A DNA stretch of 64,000 nucleotides, taken from contig PFGG01000028.1 of NCBI GenBank assembly GCA_002783405.1, positions 1-64,000 on the forward strand, written 5' to 3'. This document shows positions 1 through 8,241 of this stretch, one piece after another. The notes under the pieces are model-generated. The model was given only the letters and a program-made list of their open reading frames with translations, did not search any database and was not told the origin of the DNA. A program made the translations under genes and the position numbers. The DNA comes from a bacterium (Candidatus Blackallbacteria) CG13_big_fil_rev_8_21_14_2_50_49_14 (GTDB lineage: Bacteria; Cyanobacteriota; Sericytochromatia; UBA7694). The first letter of the stretch is position 1. Each line of letters starts with the position of its first letter.

Positions 1-75
1 TGCCTGGAACTGCGTAAATCTGAGTCCGAGCCAGAGCCTCAGAACGAAGGCTCTGAAATGCCTGAGCCGGTTTGA
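1..75 (+). CDS. C-terminal tail of an unknown protein, cut by the window edge
   Basis: An open frame enters from the left edge and stops at TGA (73-75). The 24 visible residues are rich in Glu, Pro and Ser, typical of a disordered acidic tail. It converges on the alanine racemase gene, 19 bases away. Function cannot be judged from this fragment. Confidence 0.45.
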   Translation, partial: CLELRKSESEPEPQNEGSEMPEPV

Positions 76-94
76 AACCTGAACGTTCTCAGTG

Positions 95-1237
95 TTATTC
101 CGCTGCCCAGCGCGGCAGGCGGGTTCCCAATCCAGTCAGCACCTCATAGGGAATCGTGCCGATTTTATCGGCCCAGTCTTGGGCTGTGATGGTTTCATCG
201 CCTTCTTGGCCGATAAAGGTCACGGTTTCGCCCACTTCAATCGTCTGCTGCAAATCCGTCAAATCAACCGTGCATTGATCCATTGAAATGCGCCCCACCA
301 GCGGCAGGCGTTGGCCCTTGACCAAAATCTCCTGCTGATTTGAAAGCAGGCGGTTGAGGCCATCGGCATAGCCCAGGGCAATCACGCCAATCCGGCTGGG
401 GCGGGCTGTGATAAAGCTGCGCCCGTAGCCCAGGGCCGTTCCTGCGGGTACATCTTTCAACTGGGTAATTTGGGCTTTGAGTGCCAGGACGGGTTTTAAA
501 CCGGTTCCCTGTGCGCCGCCATAGCCATAGAGTGAAATGCCCGGTCTCACCAGATTATAATGGGCCTCAGGGTATTGAAAGACCGCATCACTGTTGGCGA
601 GATGGTAGATCAAGGCTTCAGGCTCACGCAAATGGCTTCGGGCATAGCTCAAAACCTCGTTAAAAATCTGAATCTGGCGGTGAATATGGGGGCAGGCGGG
701 CCGATCAGAGGTTGCCAGGTGCGAGCAGATTCCGCGCAGATTCACCCATTCGGTCAGGGCCAGTTGATCAAGTGCTGCTCCCATTTCTGTCGGCAGAATG
801 CCCACCCGGCCCATACCGGTATCAACTTTGAGATGTGCTTCAGCCGGGCGGCCAATCGCACGGGCCAAATCTTCAAGAATGGGCAGATGGGCCAGGGTGT
901 GCAGCATCAGGGCAAAGCCCTCTTCCAGGGCTAGACGGTACTGAGAAACGCTCAAGGCTCCCAGAATCAGAATATGTTCCGCCTGGGGCAGCAATTGCTT
1001 GAGATGCAGTGCCTCTCCCAAGGTCGCCACGCCATAATGGGTGATACCCTGCTGAAACAGAGCTGGGGCGATTTGGGAGACATTGTGCCCATAGGCATTG
1101 GCTTTAACCACTGCCATGATTTGGGCAGAAGCAGGCTGGCAAGCGTTTTGAAGCCTTTTGAGGTTATGCTCTAAAGCAGACAGATCAATCTCCGTCCACT
1201 TGCTGTAGTATTTGCGGGGCAGGGAAGTTACAATCAT
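95..1237 (-). CDS. alr: Alanine racemase
   Basis: PLP-dependent racemase that interconverts L- and D-alanine in the cytoplasm, supplying D-Ala for peptidoglycan. The 380-residue length is normal for the family. The PLP lysine is Lys45 in the VVKANAYGH motif, and the second catalytic base is Tyr271 in ALGYGRSF. The spacing of 226 residues between them equals that of characterised alanine racemases. The C-terminal beta domain carries VGRISMDQ. It is the last gene of a minus-strand row after pullulanase and the CsgG-like gene, 40 bases after the latter. A strong hairpin sits in that gap. No clear Shine-Dalgarno precedes the ATG, so the start is slightly uncertain. Confidence 0.95.
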   Translation of the reverse strand: MIVTSLPRKYYSKWTEIDLSALEHNLKRLQNACQPASAQIMAVVKANAYGHNVSQIAPALFQQGITHYGVATLGEALHLKQLLPQAEHILILGALSVSQYRLALEEGFALMLHTLAHLPILEDLARAIGRPAEAHLKVDTGMGRVGILPTEMGAALDQLALTEWVNLRGICSHLATSDRPACPHIHRQIQIFNEVLSYARSHLREPEALIYHLANSDAVFQYPEAHYNLVRPGISLYGYGGAQGTGLKPVLALKAQITQLKDVPAGTALGYGRSFITARPSRIGVIALGYADGLNRLLSNQQEILVKGQRLPLVGRISMDQCTVDLTDLQQTIEVGETVTFIGQEGDETITAQDWADKIGTIPYEVLTGLGTRLPRWAAE

Positions 1238-1245
1238 GCTTCAGA

Positions 1246-1270
1246 CAGGGGAGAGGCCGGCTCTCCCCTG
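1246..1270 (-). other. Stable hairpin between the CsgG-like gene and alr
   Basis: A perfect 10-bp inverted repeat (caggggagag / ctctcccctg) with a 5-base loop lies in the 40-base gap. No T-run follows on the minus strand, so it is not a classical intrinsic terminator. It could attenuate alr expression or protect the upstream mRNA 3' end. Confidence 0.5.
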
Positions 1271-1277
1271 AGTGGCC

Positions 1278-2144
1278 TTAGAATTTCATGGCAGGCAGAT
1301 TGAATTGTAAGGGAGCCTGAGAGCGGAGTTGAATTCCTGAACCATCGCGGGGATTGGTAATCACAATATCTGGGCCTTCATTGGCCTTGGCATTGGCACG
1401 GGCGACCAAGACCACACCTGCGACAATCGCACCGACCACGACGACGGCACCGCCAATCGTCCAGTAAATCCAGGTATTGTCTTCACCTTTGATCGTCACA
1501 CCTTTGAGTTGGCCCCGAGCCAGCTCCATTTCAGCGTCACTGACATAGAGATTCAATTTTTTGGGAATCAGCAGGGAGAGATAATTGACCACCGGCAGAA
1601 TATCGTCTTCAGATTGAAAGAGATAGCTTTCGCTGACCACTACCTGACCGGTTTCGACATCGAGCATGCGCACGTTGATTTCCATTTTGGAACCGGCTTT
1701 GACCAGGCTACCCGTGACCATCACGCCTGCACCCGTCATTTTGCCGATTTGTGCTGTTTTGGAACTGTCGGCGAAAGCGGTTTGGCCAAAACCCAATTCT
1801 TTAATCGCCTTGTCAATCTGGCTGCGTTCGACCAGTTTGAGTTCGGGGCGTCTGGCCAGTTTGGTAACCAGAGATTCAGAAATTCCACGTTTCAGATTGT
1901 CGTAACGGGCATCGCCCGTATCATTGCTAAAATCTGCAACAGCCAGGGCTTTGGCGATGACAGGTGTCGTCATGCCACCAGCATTGGGATCTCCTCCGAC
2001 ATTCGGCAAGACCGAGGGAGTAAGCACTGAGCTGTTCACGCGTCCGATCAATTCGCCACCTGCAGCCTGGGCTGGCAGATGCACTGAAATCAGGGCGGCG
2101 GCCAAAAGGCCACATAAGGCTTGGGTATGGGGGACTCGGAACAT
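1278..2144 (-). CDS. CsgG/FlgO-like lipid-free secreted protein with C-terminal membrane helix
   Basis: 288 residues. An N-terminal signal peptide (about 1-27, ending near AQAAG) is followed by a CsgG-type fold at about 65-205, with AVADFSNDTGD, LVERSQIDKAIKELGF and GAGVMVTGSLVKAGSKMEI as hallmarks. A hydrophobic helix at about 225-249 is unusual for CsgG, which is an outer-membrane lipoprotein pore; here there is no lipobox cysteine. A role in envelope assembly or secretion is likely but unproven. A good Shine-Dalgarno (AAGGAG) lies before the ATG. The gene follows the pullulanase stop by 15 bases, so co-transcription is likely. Confidence 0.75.
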   Translation of the reverse strand: MFRVPHTQALCGLLAAALISVHLPAQAAGGELIGRVNSSVLTPSVLPNVGGDPNAGGMTTPVIAKALAVADFSNDTGDARYDNLKRGISESLVTKLARRPELKLVERSQIDKAIKELGFGQTAFADSSKTAQIGKMTGAGVMVTGSLVKAGSKMEINVRMLDVETGQVVVSESYLFQSEDDILPVVNYLSLLIPKKLNLYVSDAEMELARGQLKGVTIKGEDNTWIYWTIGGAVVVVGAIVAGVVLVARANAKANEGPDIVITNPRDGSGIQLRSQAPLQFNLPAMKF

Positions 2145-2159
2145 GTCGTTTACTCCTTC

Positions 2160-5000
2160 TCAATCACCTAGCGGATTCTCCCGTTCATGATACACCAATG
2201 TGGCGCGTGAGGGAATTGCGAAGCAGGCGGAGCCTGCCTGGTGATTCGAGGGAAGTTTTTCTGTATGCAAAAAAGCAGGGGGAGCCAGTACCCAATCCTG
2301 GCCGCCGACTTGCAGGGGCAAGGACCTTTCCAGCAGGGGGCCTTCTCCGCTACGGGAATAGGCTTCGAACTTCAGATCTTTCCAGTCGGGCTGACAGAAC
2401 CACTGGGTGCCGCGGTTGGCATTCCAGAAGACCAGAATGCGCTTGCGCAGGGGGTCGAGATTGGTGTGATCGGGCAGATCGTCGCGAATCTCCATGGCAA
2501 TCAGACCCGGCACTTGATTCGGGCCTGTGTTTCTGAAGCGAACACGGGCTTGAATTTCTTCAAGACTGCGCAAACGGAAAAGGGCTGAGCTGCGACGTAC
2601 CTGAAGCAGGCGATGTACCTGGGCCAGAGCTGTGAGCATCTGAACCTGCGAAGCTTTGAACTCCGTTTGGGTTAAACGCGGGTGCCAAAAATCCCATTCC
2701 TGCTCATTGCGCCAGGCCGGTGGAAGCCCCACACCCCAGTTCTGTTGCAGGCCGCGCCAGTCGACCAGATTAAACCAGTCGCCAGAATCGTAGCTGTCGC
2801 CATCCCCTGATTTTGAGCGCAAGAGTTCAGAACCGGCGTGCAAAAACGGAATCCCCTGCCCCAAAAGCGGCAAACTCAAGGCCAAAACCTGCATTTGCAT
2901 CCGTTCTTCTGCACTGGCTGTAGCGGGTTGGCGATCTGGGGTTCGAAAGGGCGCTTTGGCGGCAATTTGATCCCAAAGTGCGTAGTTGTCATGGGCCGAA
3001 ACATAATTGATGCTCTCCTGTGGGTCGCGGGCAAAGCCTGAGCCCGGTGAGCCTCTGTACAGAATTTCCTGGCCTGAGACTTCCTGGCCTTGGGCACTCT
3101 CAATGCGATAGTCTTTTAATCCCCCCGTCAGTCCCACACGCAGATTGTCGGCATAGTTCAGCAAGAGGGCTTTCTGGGCCTGCGCCTCAGTGGGGGTATC
3201 GCGGTTAAACGGGCTGAGGTTGGGATCGGTATACAGGCCTGTGGCAAAGCCTTGGTCTGAGCGCGTGCTGTGGTCATAGTTGCCCCCTCGGGCAGAATCG
3301 CGCAGGCGGTCGTTAAACATGCCCACGCCCAGGCCACTGCCCGCAACCTGGTTCATGGCGTTTTGCGGTTGAATGGCATCGAGTGAGCCGAATTTCCAGC
3401 CTTCGCCATAGAGCAGAATTTCCTGGCCCTGAATGCCTGCCGTTTCTGGGGTCAGGGCATCGAGGTCGGCCCGGATTTTTTTGAGGTTTTGGGTGCTGTG
3501 ATGCCCCATCAGATCAAAGCGAAAACCACTGATTTTATACGCTGTGGCCCAGCGCAGCAGGGTCTCCCGCATTAGTTTTTCCATCATCAGGTGTTCTGAG
3601 GCCGTATCCGGGCAACAGGTCGTGTTTTGAATCTGTCCCTGGGCATCCAGGCGATAGTAGTAGCCCGGTACAATTTTGTCGAGCACAGACAGCGGAACAG
3701 GCCCAGCGGCATGGGTATGGTTATAGACCACGTCCATAACAGTGCGCAGCCCCATCTCTGCCAGGCTTTTGACCATTTGTCTGAATTCAAGAATTCGTTT
3801 GCTGCCCTGCGGGTCACTGGCATAGGAGCCTTCTGGTACTCCATAGTGCAGGGGATCATAGCCCCAATTGAAGCCATCCTTATCGCGTACCAGTGCCAGG
3901 GCATCCTGCTGTCGGTCTGAATCGGGGGGGGCGGCAGGGATTTGGGGCTGGCGGGCGAAGCGTTCAGGAATGGTGGCGATATCAAAGACGGGCAAGAGAT
4001 GTACATGGCTCAGCCCCGATTGGGCCAATTGGCGCAAATGCTTGACGCCATTGCTGTCGGGCAAACTAAAAGCTGCGTATTTTCCGCGTGCTTCGGGGGG
4101 CACGCTGGGGTCAGAAATGCTGAAGTCTCGCAGGTGCAGCTCATATAAAACAGCATCTTCAGGGGCTTCCAGAGTTGGCAAAACCAGGCTGTCCCAACCT
4201 GCGGGTTTGAGTTCTGGGGCTTGCAAATCCACAATCTGGCTGTGGGTGCTGTCGGCGGCCAGAGAAACAGAATAGGGGTCAGTCACGGAATGGGTTTCAA
4301 TCCGACCTGTATCGGCACGATAGGCTTTGACCCGGTAGCGATAATAGAGGTTTTTCCATTCGGCAGGGCCGCTCAGACTCCAGGTACCTGACGGGCCTTT
4401 TTGCAGGGGCAGGGTCTCTGCCGCTTGGGCGAGTTGATCGGGGCGAAAGATTTCAAGCTCAACAGTTTGTGCCGTAGGAGCCCAAAGCTTGAATTGAGGG
4501 GCTCCTGAACTTGAAAAACTGAGCCCTAAATCGTTGCCAGAATAACTGTATTCCTGATCAAGAATTTCGGCCAGTTGTAGGCCTGAGTGAGCCAATACCT
4601 CTTGGGTTTGGGCATTGCGCAGTTCCAGCCAAAGCTGGTTTTGCAGCAGTTCTTCGCTGGTCTGGGCCCAGTTTTCAGGTAAGGCATACAGGTTGAGATG
4701 ATTTAAATGGGGGACTCGGTTTTTCAGTGTGGGGTGGTTCTGAAGTTTTCCCTGCGCTCTTAAGGCTTGGCACTGCCCTCCCCGATGCTTTCTATTTTCA
4801 AGATAAAGCTGGGCCAGGGGGTCTTGGCAGAGATAAACCGAGGTTTGTGCTTTGGCTGAGAGCGGGGGTTCCCAGGCCAGGGTGTGGCTGTTCAGCCAAT
4901 AGGCAGTACTCGGAATGGGGGCTGCTTGGGCTTGCTGACAAAGTAGGAGCGTGAAGCTCAATCCGAGACCAGCAAAAAATGTTTTTCTTAATGCGAGCAT
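2160..5000 (-). CDS. pulA: Type I pullulanase (GH13), secreted
   Basis: Debranching enzyme that hydrolyses alpha-1,6 bonds in pullulan, starch or glycogen. 946 residues from the ATG at 5000, which is preceded by GGAG and opens a signal peptide ending about AQAAP. The N-terminal half has beta-rich modules including a CBM48-like segment (FKLWAPTAQTVELEIF). The catalytic GH13 barrel shows DVVYNHTHAAGP, GFRFDLMGHHS with the nucleophile Asp, LLYGEGW with the acid Glu, and YVSAHDNYALWD. YNHT and the long length match type I pullulanases rather than isoamylases. A frame extension upstream of 5000 is open but lacks a ribosome site. Probably periplasmic or surface-exposed; it heads the row with the CsgG-like gene. 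Confidence 0.92.
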   Translation of the reverse strand: MLALRKTFFAGLGLSFTLLLCQQAQAAPIPSTAYWLNSHTLAWEPPLSAKAQTSVYLCQDPLAQLYLENRKHRGGQCQALRAQGKLQNHPTLKNRVPHLNHLNLYALPENWAQTSEELLQNQLWLELRNAQTQEVLAHSGLQLAEILDQEYSYSGNDLGLSFSSSGAPQFKLWAPTAQTVELEIFRPDQLAQAAETLPLQKGPSGTWSLSGPAEWKNLYYRYRVKAYRADTGRIETHSVTDPYSVSLAADSTHSQIVDLQAPELKPAGWDSLVLPTLEAPEDAVLYELHLRDFSISDPSVPPEARGKYAAFSLPDSNGVKHLRQLAQSGLSHVHLLPVFDIATIPERFARQPQIPAAPPDSDRQQDALALVRDKDGFNWGYDPLHYGVPEGSYASDPQGSKRILEFRQMVKSLAEMGLRTVMDVVYNHTHAAGPVPLSVLDKIVPGYYYRLDAQGQIQNTTCCPDTASEHLMMEKLMRETLLRWATAYKISGFRFDLMGHHSTQNLKKIRADLDALTPETAGIQGQEILLYGEGWKFGSLDAIQPQNAMNQVAGSGLGVGMFNDRLRDSARGGNYDHSTRSDQGFATGLYTDPNLSPFNRDTPTEAQAQKALLLNYADNLRVGLTGGLKDYRIESAQGQEVSGQEILYRGSPGSGFARDPQESINYVSAHDNYALWDQIAAKAPFRTPDRQPATASAEERMQMQVLALSLPLLGQGIPFLHAGSELLRSKSGDGDSYDSGDWFNLVDWRGLQQNWGVGLPPAWRNEQEWDFWHPRLTQTEFKASQVQMLTALAQVHRLLQVRRSSALFRLRSLEEIQARVRFRNTGPNQVPGLIAMEIRDDLPDHTNLDPLRKRILVFWNANRGTQWFCQPDWKDLKFEAYSRSGEGPLLERSLPLQVGGQDWVLAPPAFLHTEKLPSNHQAGSACFAIPSRATLVYHERENPLGD

Positions 5001-5074
5001 GAATAACTCTCCTTGCCAATTTGGATACGGATTATCAGGAAACCTCTCCAATTCAGAATACCTCAAAAGGGGCT

Positions 5075-5215
5075 TGGCATGGGAATTGTGATGGCCAGGC
5101 TCAGAATTTTGCTAGTTGCATCATCTCTGAAACTTGAAGCATTGCGTGTTTCCTCTGCTGAACGGGCAGAGGCTTTCCGACTGCTAACCTCAACGCCCAC
5201 CTGATAGTGACCTTC
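5075..5215 (-). pseudogene. Decayed fragment of a second copy of the lipoprotein gene at 6908-7650
   Basis: Read on the minus strand this stretch gives QVGVEVSSRKASA and later SLAITIPMPSP. These align residue by residue with QVGVEVSSLKASA and TQTITIPSETP in the lipoprotein gene 2 kb away. Stops close it on both sides: TGA just upstream of the aligned part and TGA just after ITIPMPSPF. Thirty-nine bases (5165-5203) match 7121-7159 with a single mismatch, but the rest is much more diverged. It is therefore an old paralog remnant with one well-conserved or gene-converted block. Confidence 0.6.
5165..5203. repeat. 39-base direct repeat, copy 1
   Basis: Matches 7121-7159 at 38 of 39 positions (the only difference is c versus a after ggctttc). 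Same orientation. The two copies flank the toxin-antitoxin-like pair and the SUKH gene. Confidence 0.85.
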
Positions 5216-5357
5216 TGATCAGCATCGCTGTCCTAACTGACCCGATTCAGCTCTGTCCGCAGGGCTGGACGCTGGGCATCGCTCTGTTTTTTTGGGGTTT
5301 GTTATTGAAAATATGTTATAAATATTATGTGTGTTATTAATGTTTATTGAGGGATCT
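5206..5357. other. Upstream region of the toxin-antitoxin-like pair
   Basis: No gene is seen here. The last 60 bases are AT-rich, with TTGAAA and overlapping TATAAA/TATTAT boxes (about 5305-5327) that could be the promoter of the gene starting at 5358. The boxes are too close together to assign one clear promoter. Confidence 0.3.
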
Positions 5358-5753
5358 ATGGAGATTGTGATTACTGCCTGGGCCTTAGATGCCTACCTTG
5401 AGTTAAAACATAAACATATTTTCACGCAAGAAGATTATGAAAACCTGATTCGTCCCAAAGCTCTCTTGTTAAAAGATTTTCCACAGTCAACTGAATTCAG
5501 TAACAATAAATTTTGGTCTCCAGCAACCTTTCAAGGTCAGACGATTCCAGATGGATTTAAAATGAAATGGCATCAACTGGGTTCTGGACGAGTTCAACTG
5601 CGTTTACCTGTCGGGATTTTTGATTCAGCTTTTTTATGTGAGGCTTATGTAAAATCCAATGAGAAAGCAGAGCGTCGCTATTTAGCTCGCTTTAAAACAC
5701 ATCTCGAATTAATTCGCCGTCAACAATTTACCACCTGTGGGAGGCTTGAATAA
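5358..5753 (+). CDS. Putative toxin of a type II toxin-antitoxin-like pair
   Basis: 131 residues, soluble, no signal peptide. The ATG at 5358 follows TTGAGGGATCT, a good ribosome site; an upstream GTG at 5331 has none. I do not recognise the family by motif. The case for a toxin is contextual: it is small, rich in basic and aromatic residues (KMKWHQLGSGRVQLRLP, NEKAERRYLARFKTHLELI), and lies one base upstream of a helix-turn-helix gene in the toxin-first order of HigB-HigA systems. The C-terminal half is compatible with a RelE/HigB-like beta-sheet with terminal helix, which is inference only. Base composition is more AT-rich than flanking genes, consistent with acquisition. Confidence 0.5.
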   Translation: MEIVITAWALDAYLELKHKHIFTQEDYENLIRPKALLLKDFPQSTEFSNNKFWSPATFQGQTIPDGFKMKWHQLGSGRVQLRLPVGIFDSAFLCEAYVKSNEKAERRYLARFKTHLELIRRQQFTTCGRLE

Positions 5754-5754
5754 T

Positions 5755-6243
5755 ATGCAGACATTGGCTCCAACTCAAAAATTAGCCTTGTTCGGTATTG
5801 CTGAGCGTATGCGTTGTTCAGGCTTGTCGGCTGAATTCATCGCTACAGCAGTCGAAACGGCTTTGGTCTTTGAAGGTGTCTACGACCTGATGAATCTATG
5901 GGACACAGAAGACGAAACCAGCGAACGTCAGGAAATCATTGCTGATATCCAAGATATGATTGATGAATGTGGGCAAACTCAAAAAGTAGAGGGAGTCTAT
6001 GTGCGTTTTAATGATCTAGAAACCATCGCCCAACATATTACAGCCTTTAAAGACAGTTTGCGGATCAAAGTAGAAGAAAATGGGGGCATTTCAAAACTCT
6101 CAGAGTTAACAGGTATTCCCCAACCCTCTCTGTCACGGTTCTTTGGCTCGGCTTCAATGCCACGACGTGTTACCCTGCTTAAAATTGCCAAGGCCCTGCA
6201 ACTCAGCCAGGTTGAAATTGCCACTGAGTGGGTTCATCTTTAA
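5755..6243 (+). CDS. Helix-turn-helix antitoxin-like protein
   Basis: 162 residues, starting one base after the preceding stop, with GGGAGG as ribosome site. The C-terminal domain (about 108-155) is a Cro/C1-type helix-turn-helix: GGISKLSELTGIPQPSLSRF followed by PRRVTLLKIAKALQLS. The N-terminal 75 residues are helical and acidic (LWDTEDETSERQEIIADI), a plausible toxin-binding part. The gene order, tight coupling and HTH fit a HigA-type antitoxin that represses its own promoter. An alternative is a phage-type regulator with an unrelated partner. Confidence 0.6.
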   Translation: MQTLAPTQKLALFGIAERMRCSGLSAEFIATAVETALVFEGVYDLMNLWDTEDETSERQEIIADIQDMIDECGQTQKVEGVYVRFNDLETIAQHITAFKDSLRIKVEENGGISKLSELTGIPQPSLSRFFGSASMPRRVTLLKIAKALQLSQVEIATEWVHL

Positions 6244-6276
6244 CCCTTTCGCCAAAGTCCGATTCTGGGAAGGAAA

Positions 6277-6762
6277 TCACTCTTCCTGGTCAGCTATAGG
6301 ATCTGGCACTTTAAGCATTTTGATAAATTCGGTAAATGAATTGGCGAGCAAGTGAAAGTCTGGATAAAGCTCATAGTAATAAAGATAAATCTTTCCGCAA
6401 TAAGATTTGTTTAACCCCATAAATAACTTATCCCCTCCCGCTGCCAAACCAATACATTGAAAACACTCAGGCTCAGGAAAACCACCATCCTCCTGAAAAC
6501 TCCTGCATTGCTCAAGATGAACATCCCACAGTTCCTCTATTTCAGTTAGAGAATACAAATCCATCAATTCTGCACTAAAGACATAGCCCTCGTCATCGAT
6601 TGAATCAAACCACCAAAGTTCGACCAAGCTGCCCGTACGGCTCAATAAAAATTGACGGTAATCATCAGGAAATCGGATGTTGTGTTTTTCTTCAAACAAT
6701 GTCAACTCAGCTTCTGTTACAGGCAGTTCTGTGTTTTCCAATTCTATTTTGCTTTCAAACAT
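6277..6762 (-). CDS. SMI1/KNR4 (SUKH) family protein
   Basis: 161 residues, cytoplasmic and acidic. The SUKH hallmarks are EAELTLFEEKHNIRFPDDYR followed by QFLLSRTG near the N-terminus, then FQCIGLAAGGDKLFMGLN and a C-terminal SFTEFIKML helix. SUKH proteins are mostly immunity proteins against polymorphic or contact-dependent toxins, and some have other protein-binding roles. No toxin gene with a recognisable secretion domain lies next to it, so it is an orphan here. It converges on the helix-turn-helix gene with 33 bases between stops. The ribosome site is weak. Confidence 0.8.
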   Translation of the reverse strand: MFESKIELENTELPVTEAELTLFEEKHNIRFPDDYRQFLLSRTGSLVELWWFDSIDDEGYVFSAELMDLYSLTEIEELWDVHLEQCRSFQEDGGFPEPECFQCIGLAAGGDKLFMGLNKSYCGKIYLYYYELYPDFHLLANSFTEFIKMLKVPDPIADQEE

Positions 6763-6907
6763 TGCTTGGTCTCAACAAGTTCTATTCCAACATTTTCAAT
6801 ACCTAAAGAATTTTTCAGGGGGTACTTCAAAACGGTCTCCTCAACAAAAATACTTCATTGGAAGATTTCATGCGATGTGCGGCTGCTTAATTCTCCGAAA
6901 CAACAGT

Positions 6908-7650
6908 TTACAGAGTACGCCCTCTTCTTTGGAACTTCAAAATCTCCGAAACTACAGTGAAGCGCTCGGTCCAGTCGTTGGCGACTTTGTCGCTGGCATA
7001 GAGTACCAGATTGACCGTATCCGCAGGGGTTTCACTGGGTATCGTGATGGTTTGGGTCAGAATCTCACTGGTGCCGTCATAGACAAAGCTGGAGCTTAAG
7101 GCGGTTCCATCTGCGGCACTGGCAGAGGCTTTCAGACTGCTAACCTCAACGCCCACCTGGTCGAGCTTATTGACGGGTTCGTAGATCGGGGTTTTGACCA
7201 CCAGATGCGTGGCATCCTGCCAATTTGCAACCGCTTTCTTCTCGTCGATATTTGGGTCATTGTCATCTATTCCCATTTCAACTTGGCGTTCTACATAGGG
7301 CTTCAGAAAAGTAGCATAATTCATTTCGGGATGCGGTATCACCCCATAACTCACTGTTTGGTCGCTATTCACGCGCGAATTGCTGCGCAAACGCAGGGTA
7401 TAATGCCCGTCCCACAGGCTGAAACCTTCAGCGCCCGTAGCAGTAGAGGTTCGACCATTCCAGAACAGGGTGGTTTTGCCTATGCCTCCTTTGCGCCAGT
7501 AAATCTGGTTGTCTGCTTTGCGAATGGCTTCGATTGGGTGCTCAGGGTTTTGAAACTGTTCTGACGTGGGGACTGCACCACTGGGGGTTGGCAGGCACTC
7601 AGTGCCAGGCTCAATGCGAGTGCGAGAGGTGAGAGACGATTGTGTTGCAT
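6908..7650 (-). pseudogene. Lipoprotein gene interrupted by one frameshift
   Basis: From the ATG at 7650 (GGAG upstream) a clear lipoprotein signal is read, with the lipobox LALSAC and cysteine at residue 20. This frame soon drifts to a stop near 7478. A second frame continues without a break from about 7590 to a stop at 6908 and contains IYWRKGGIGKTTLFWNGRT, SLWDGHYTLRLRSN and DQVGVEVSSLKAS. Adding one base to the G5 run at 7583-7587 joins both frames into a single protein of about 247 residues. That run is thus the likely site of a one-base deletion, a sequencing error or a phase switch. Function unknown; it looks like an extracellular beta-sandwich repeat protein. A TTGACA box lies at 7718-7723. 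Confidence 0.65.
7121..7159. repeat. 39-base direct repeat, copy 2
   Basis: Second copy of the block at 5165-5203, inside the frameshifted lipoprotein gene, encoding QVGVEVSSLKASA. Confidence 0.85.
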
Positions 7651-8241
7651 CGGTTAGGCTCCATCAAGGTTGCAATAGTAGGATGTCCGAAAGTCTAGCA
7701 AAAGAATTTAAAGATTTTGTCAACGTATTTTCAGATTTGTAGAATTTGCGTTAACGCTTTGTCATACACAATCACACTGAATCTCTGGTTGAAAGCAGCA
7801 AACAGAATCAAGTTCAGGCTTGCCAGATTTCGTTACAATCAAAGCCTTTACTCACCGGCTGTCTTAATTATTTGGAAATTTTCACAAAGCCATTTCCATA
7901 CCGTCAATAAGTTTGAAAATCTCTTCAGAGAAAGCATGCTTGAAAGGGTTTGTGTTTACAGCGTTGCTTTTGTTTTGAGCTGCTTTTCTAGGGGGGAAAT
8001 GGCAGACAAAAAACCGTAAATCTGTGTCAAATGTACTTATGAGGGGGATCCGTTTTGCGGTATCCTATATGTATAGTGATCTGATCAATCTTGTATGCCT
8101 CACCTGTATACATTTGCATTTAAGACCCAAGCTCTTTGAGTTTGCCCCTTGAAGATCCACCCCGCAGGTGCGTATTCGGTGCCTCTACAGGCACTCCTTC
8201 AGATCATGCGACAGATTTAGAGAGAGATTTCTTGACCAGGA
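7651..8241. other. Long intergenic region before the SMC-like operon
   Basis: No convincing gene. It is AT-rich at the left and carries a minus-strand TTGACA (7718-7723) that may serve the lipoprotein gene. At 8060-8115 TATA-like words cluster (tatcctatatg, tgtatagtg, tgtataca) and may form the promoter of the operon. A small hairpin, gtgcct-ctac-aggcac, lies at about 8179-8194 in the presumed leader. No riboswitch fold was recognised. Confidence 0.4.

Noticed and set aside
5013-5204. 63-codon plus-strand frame between pulA and the TA-like pair
   Set aside because: It is antisense to the lipoprotein remnant, whose minus-strand reading matches the homologous gene at 7 kb.
5165-7159. 39-base repeats as ends of a mobile element
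   Set aside because: The repeats are coding DNA of a duplicated lipoprotein gene, without transposase, terminal inverted repeats or integrase nearby, so homology of the genes explains them better.
7717-8019. 100-codon plus-strand frame in the gap before jetA
   Set aside because: TTG start without ribosome site, composition unlike neighbours, and it overlaps the probable promoter region of the lipoprotein gene.
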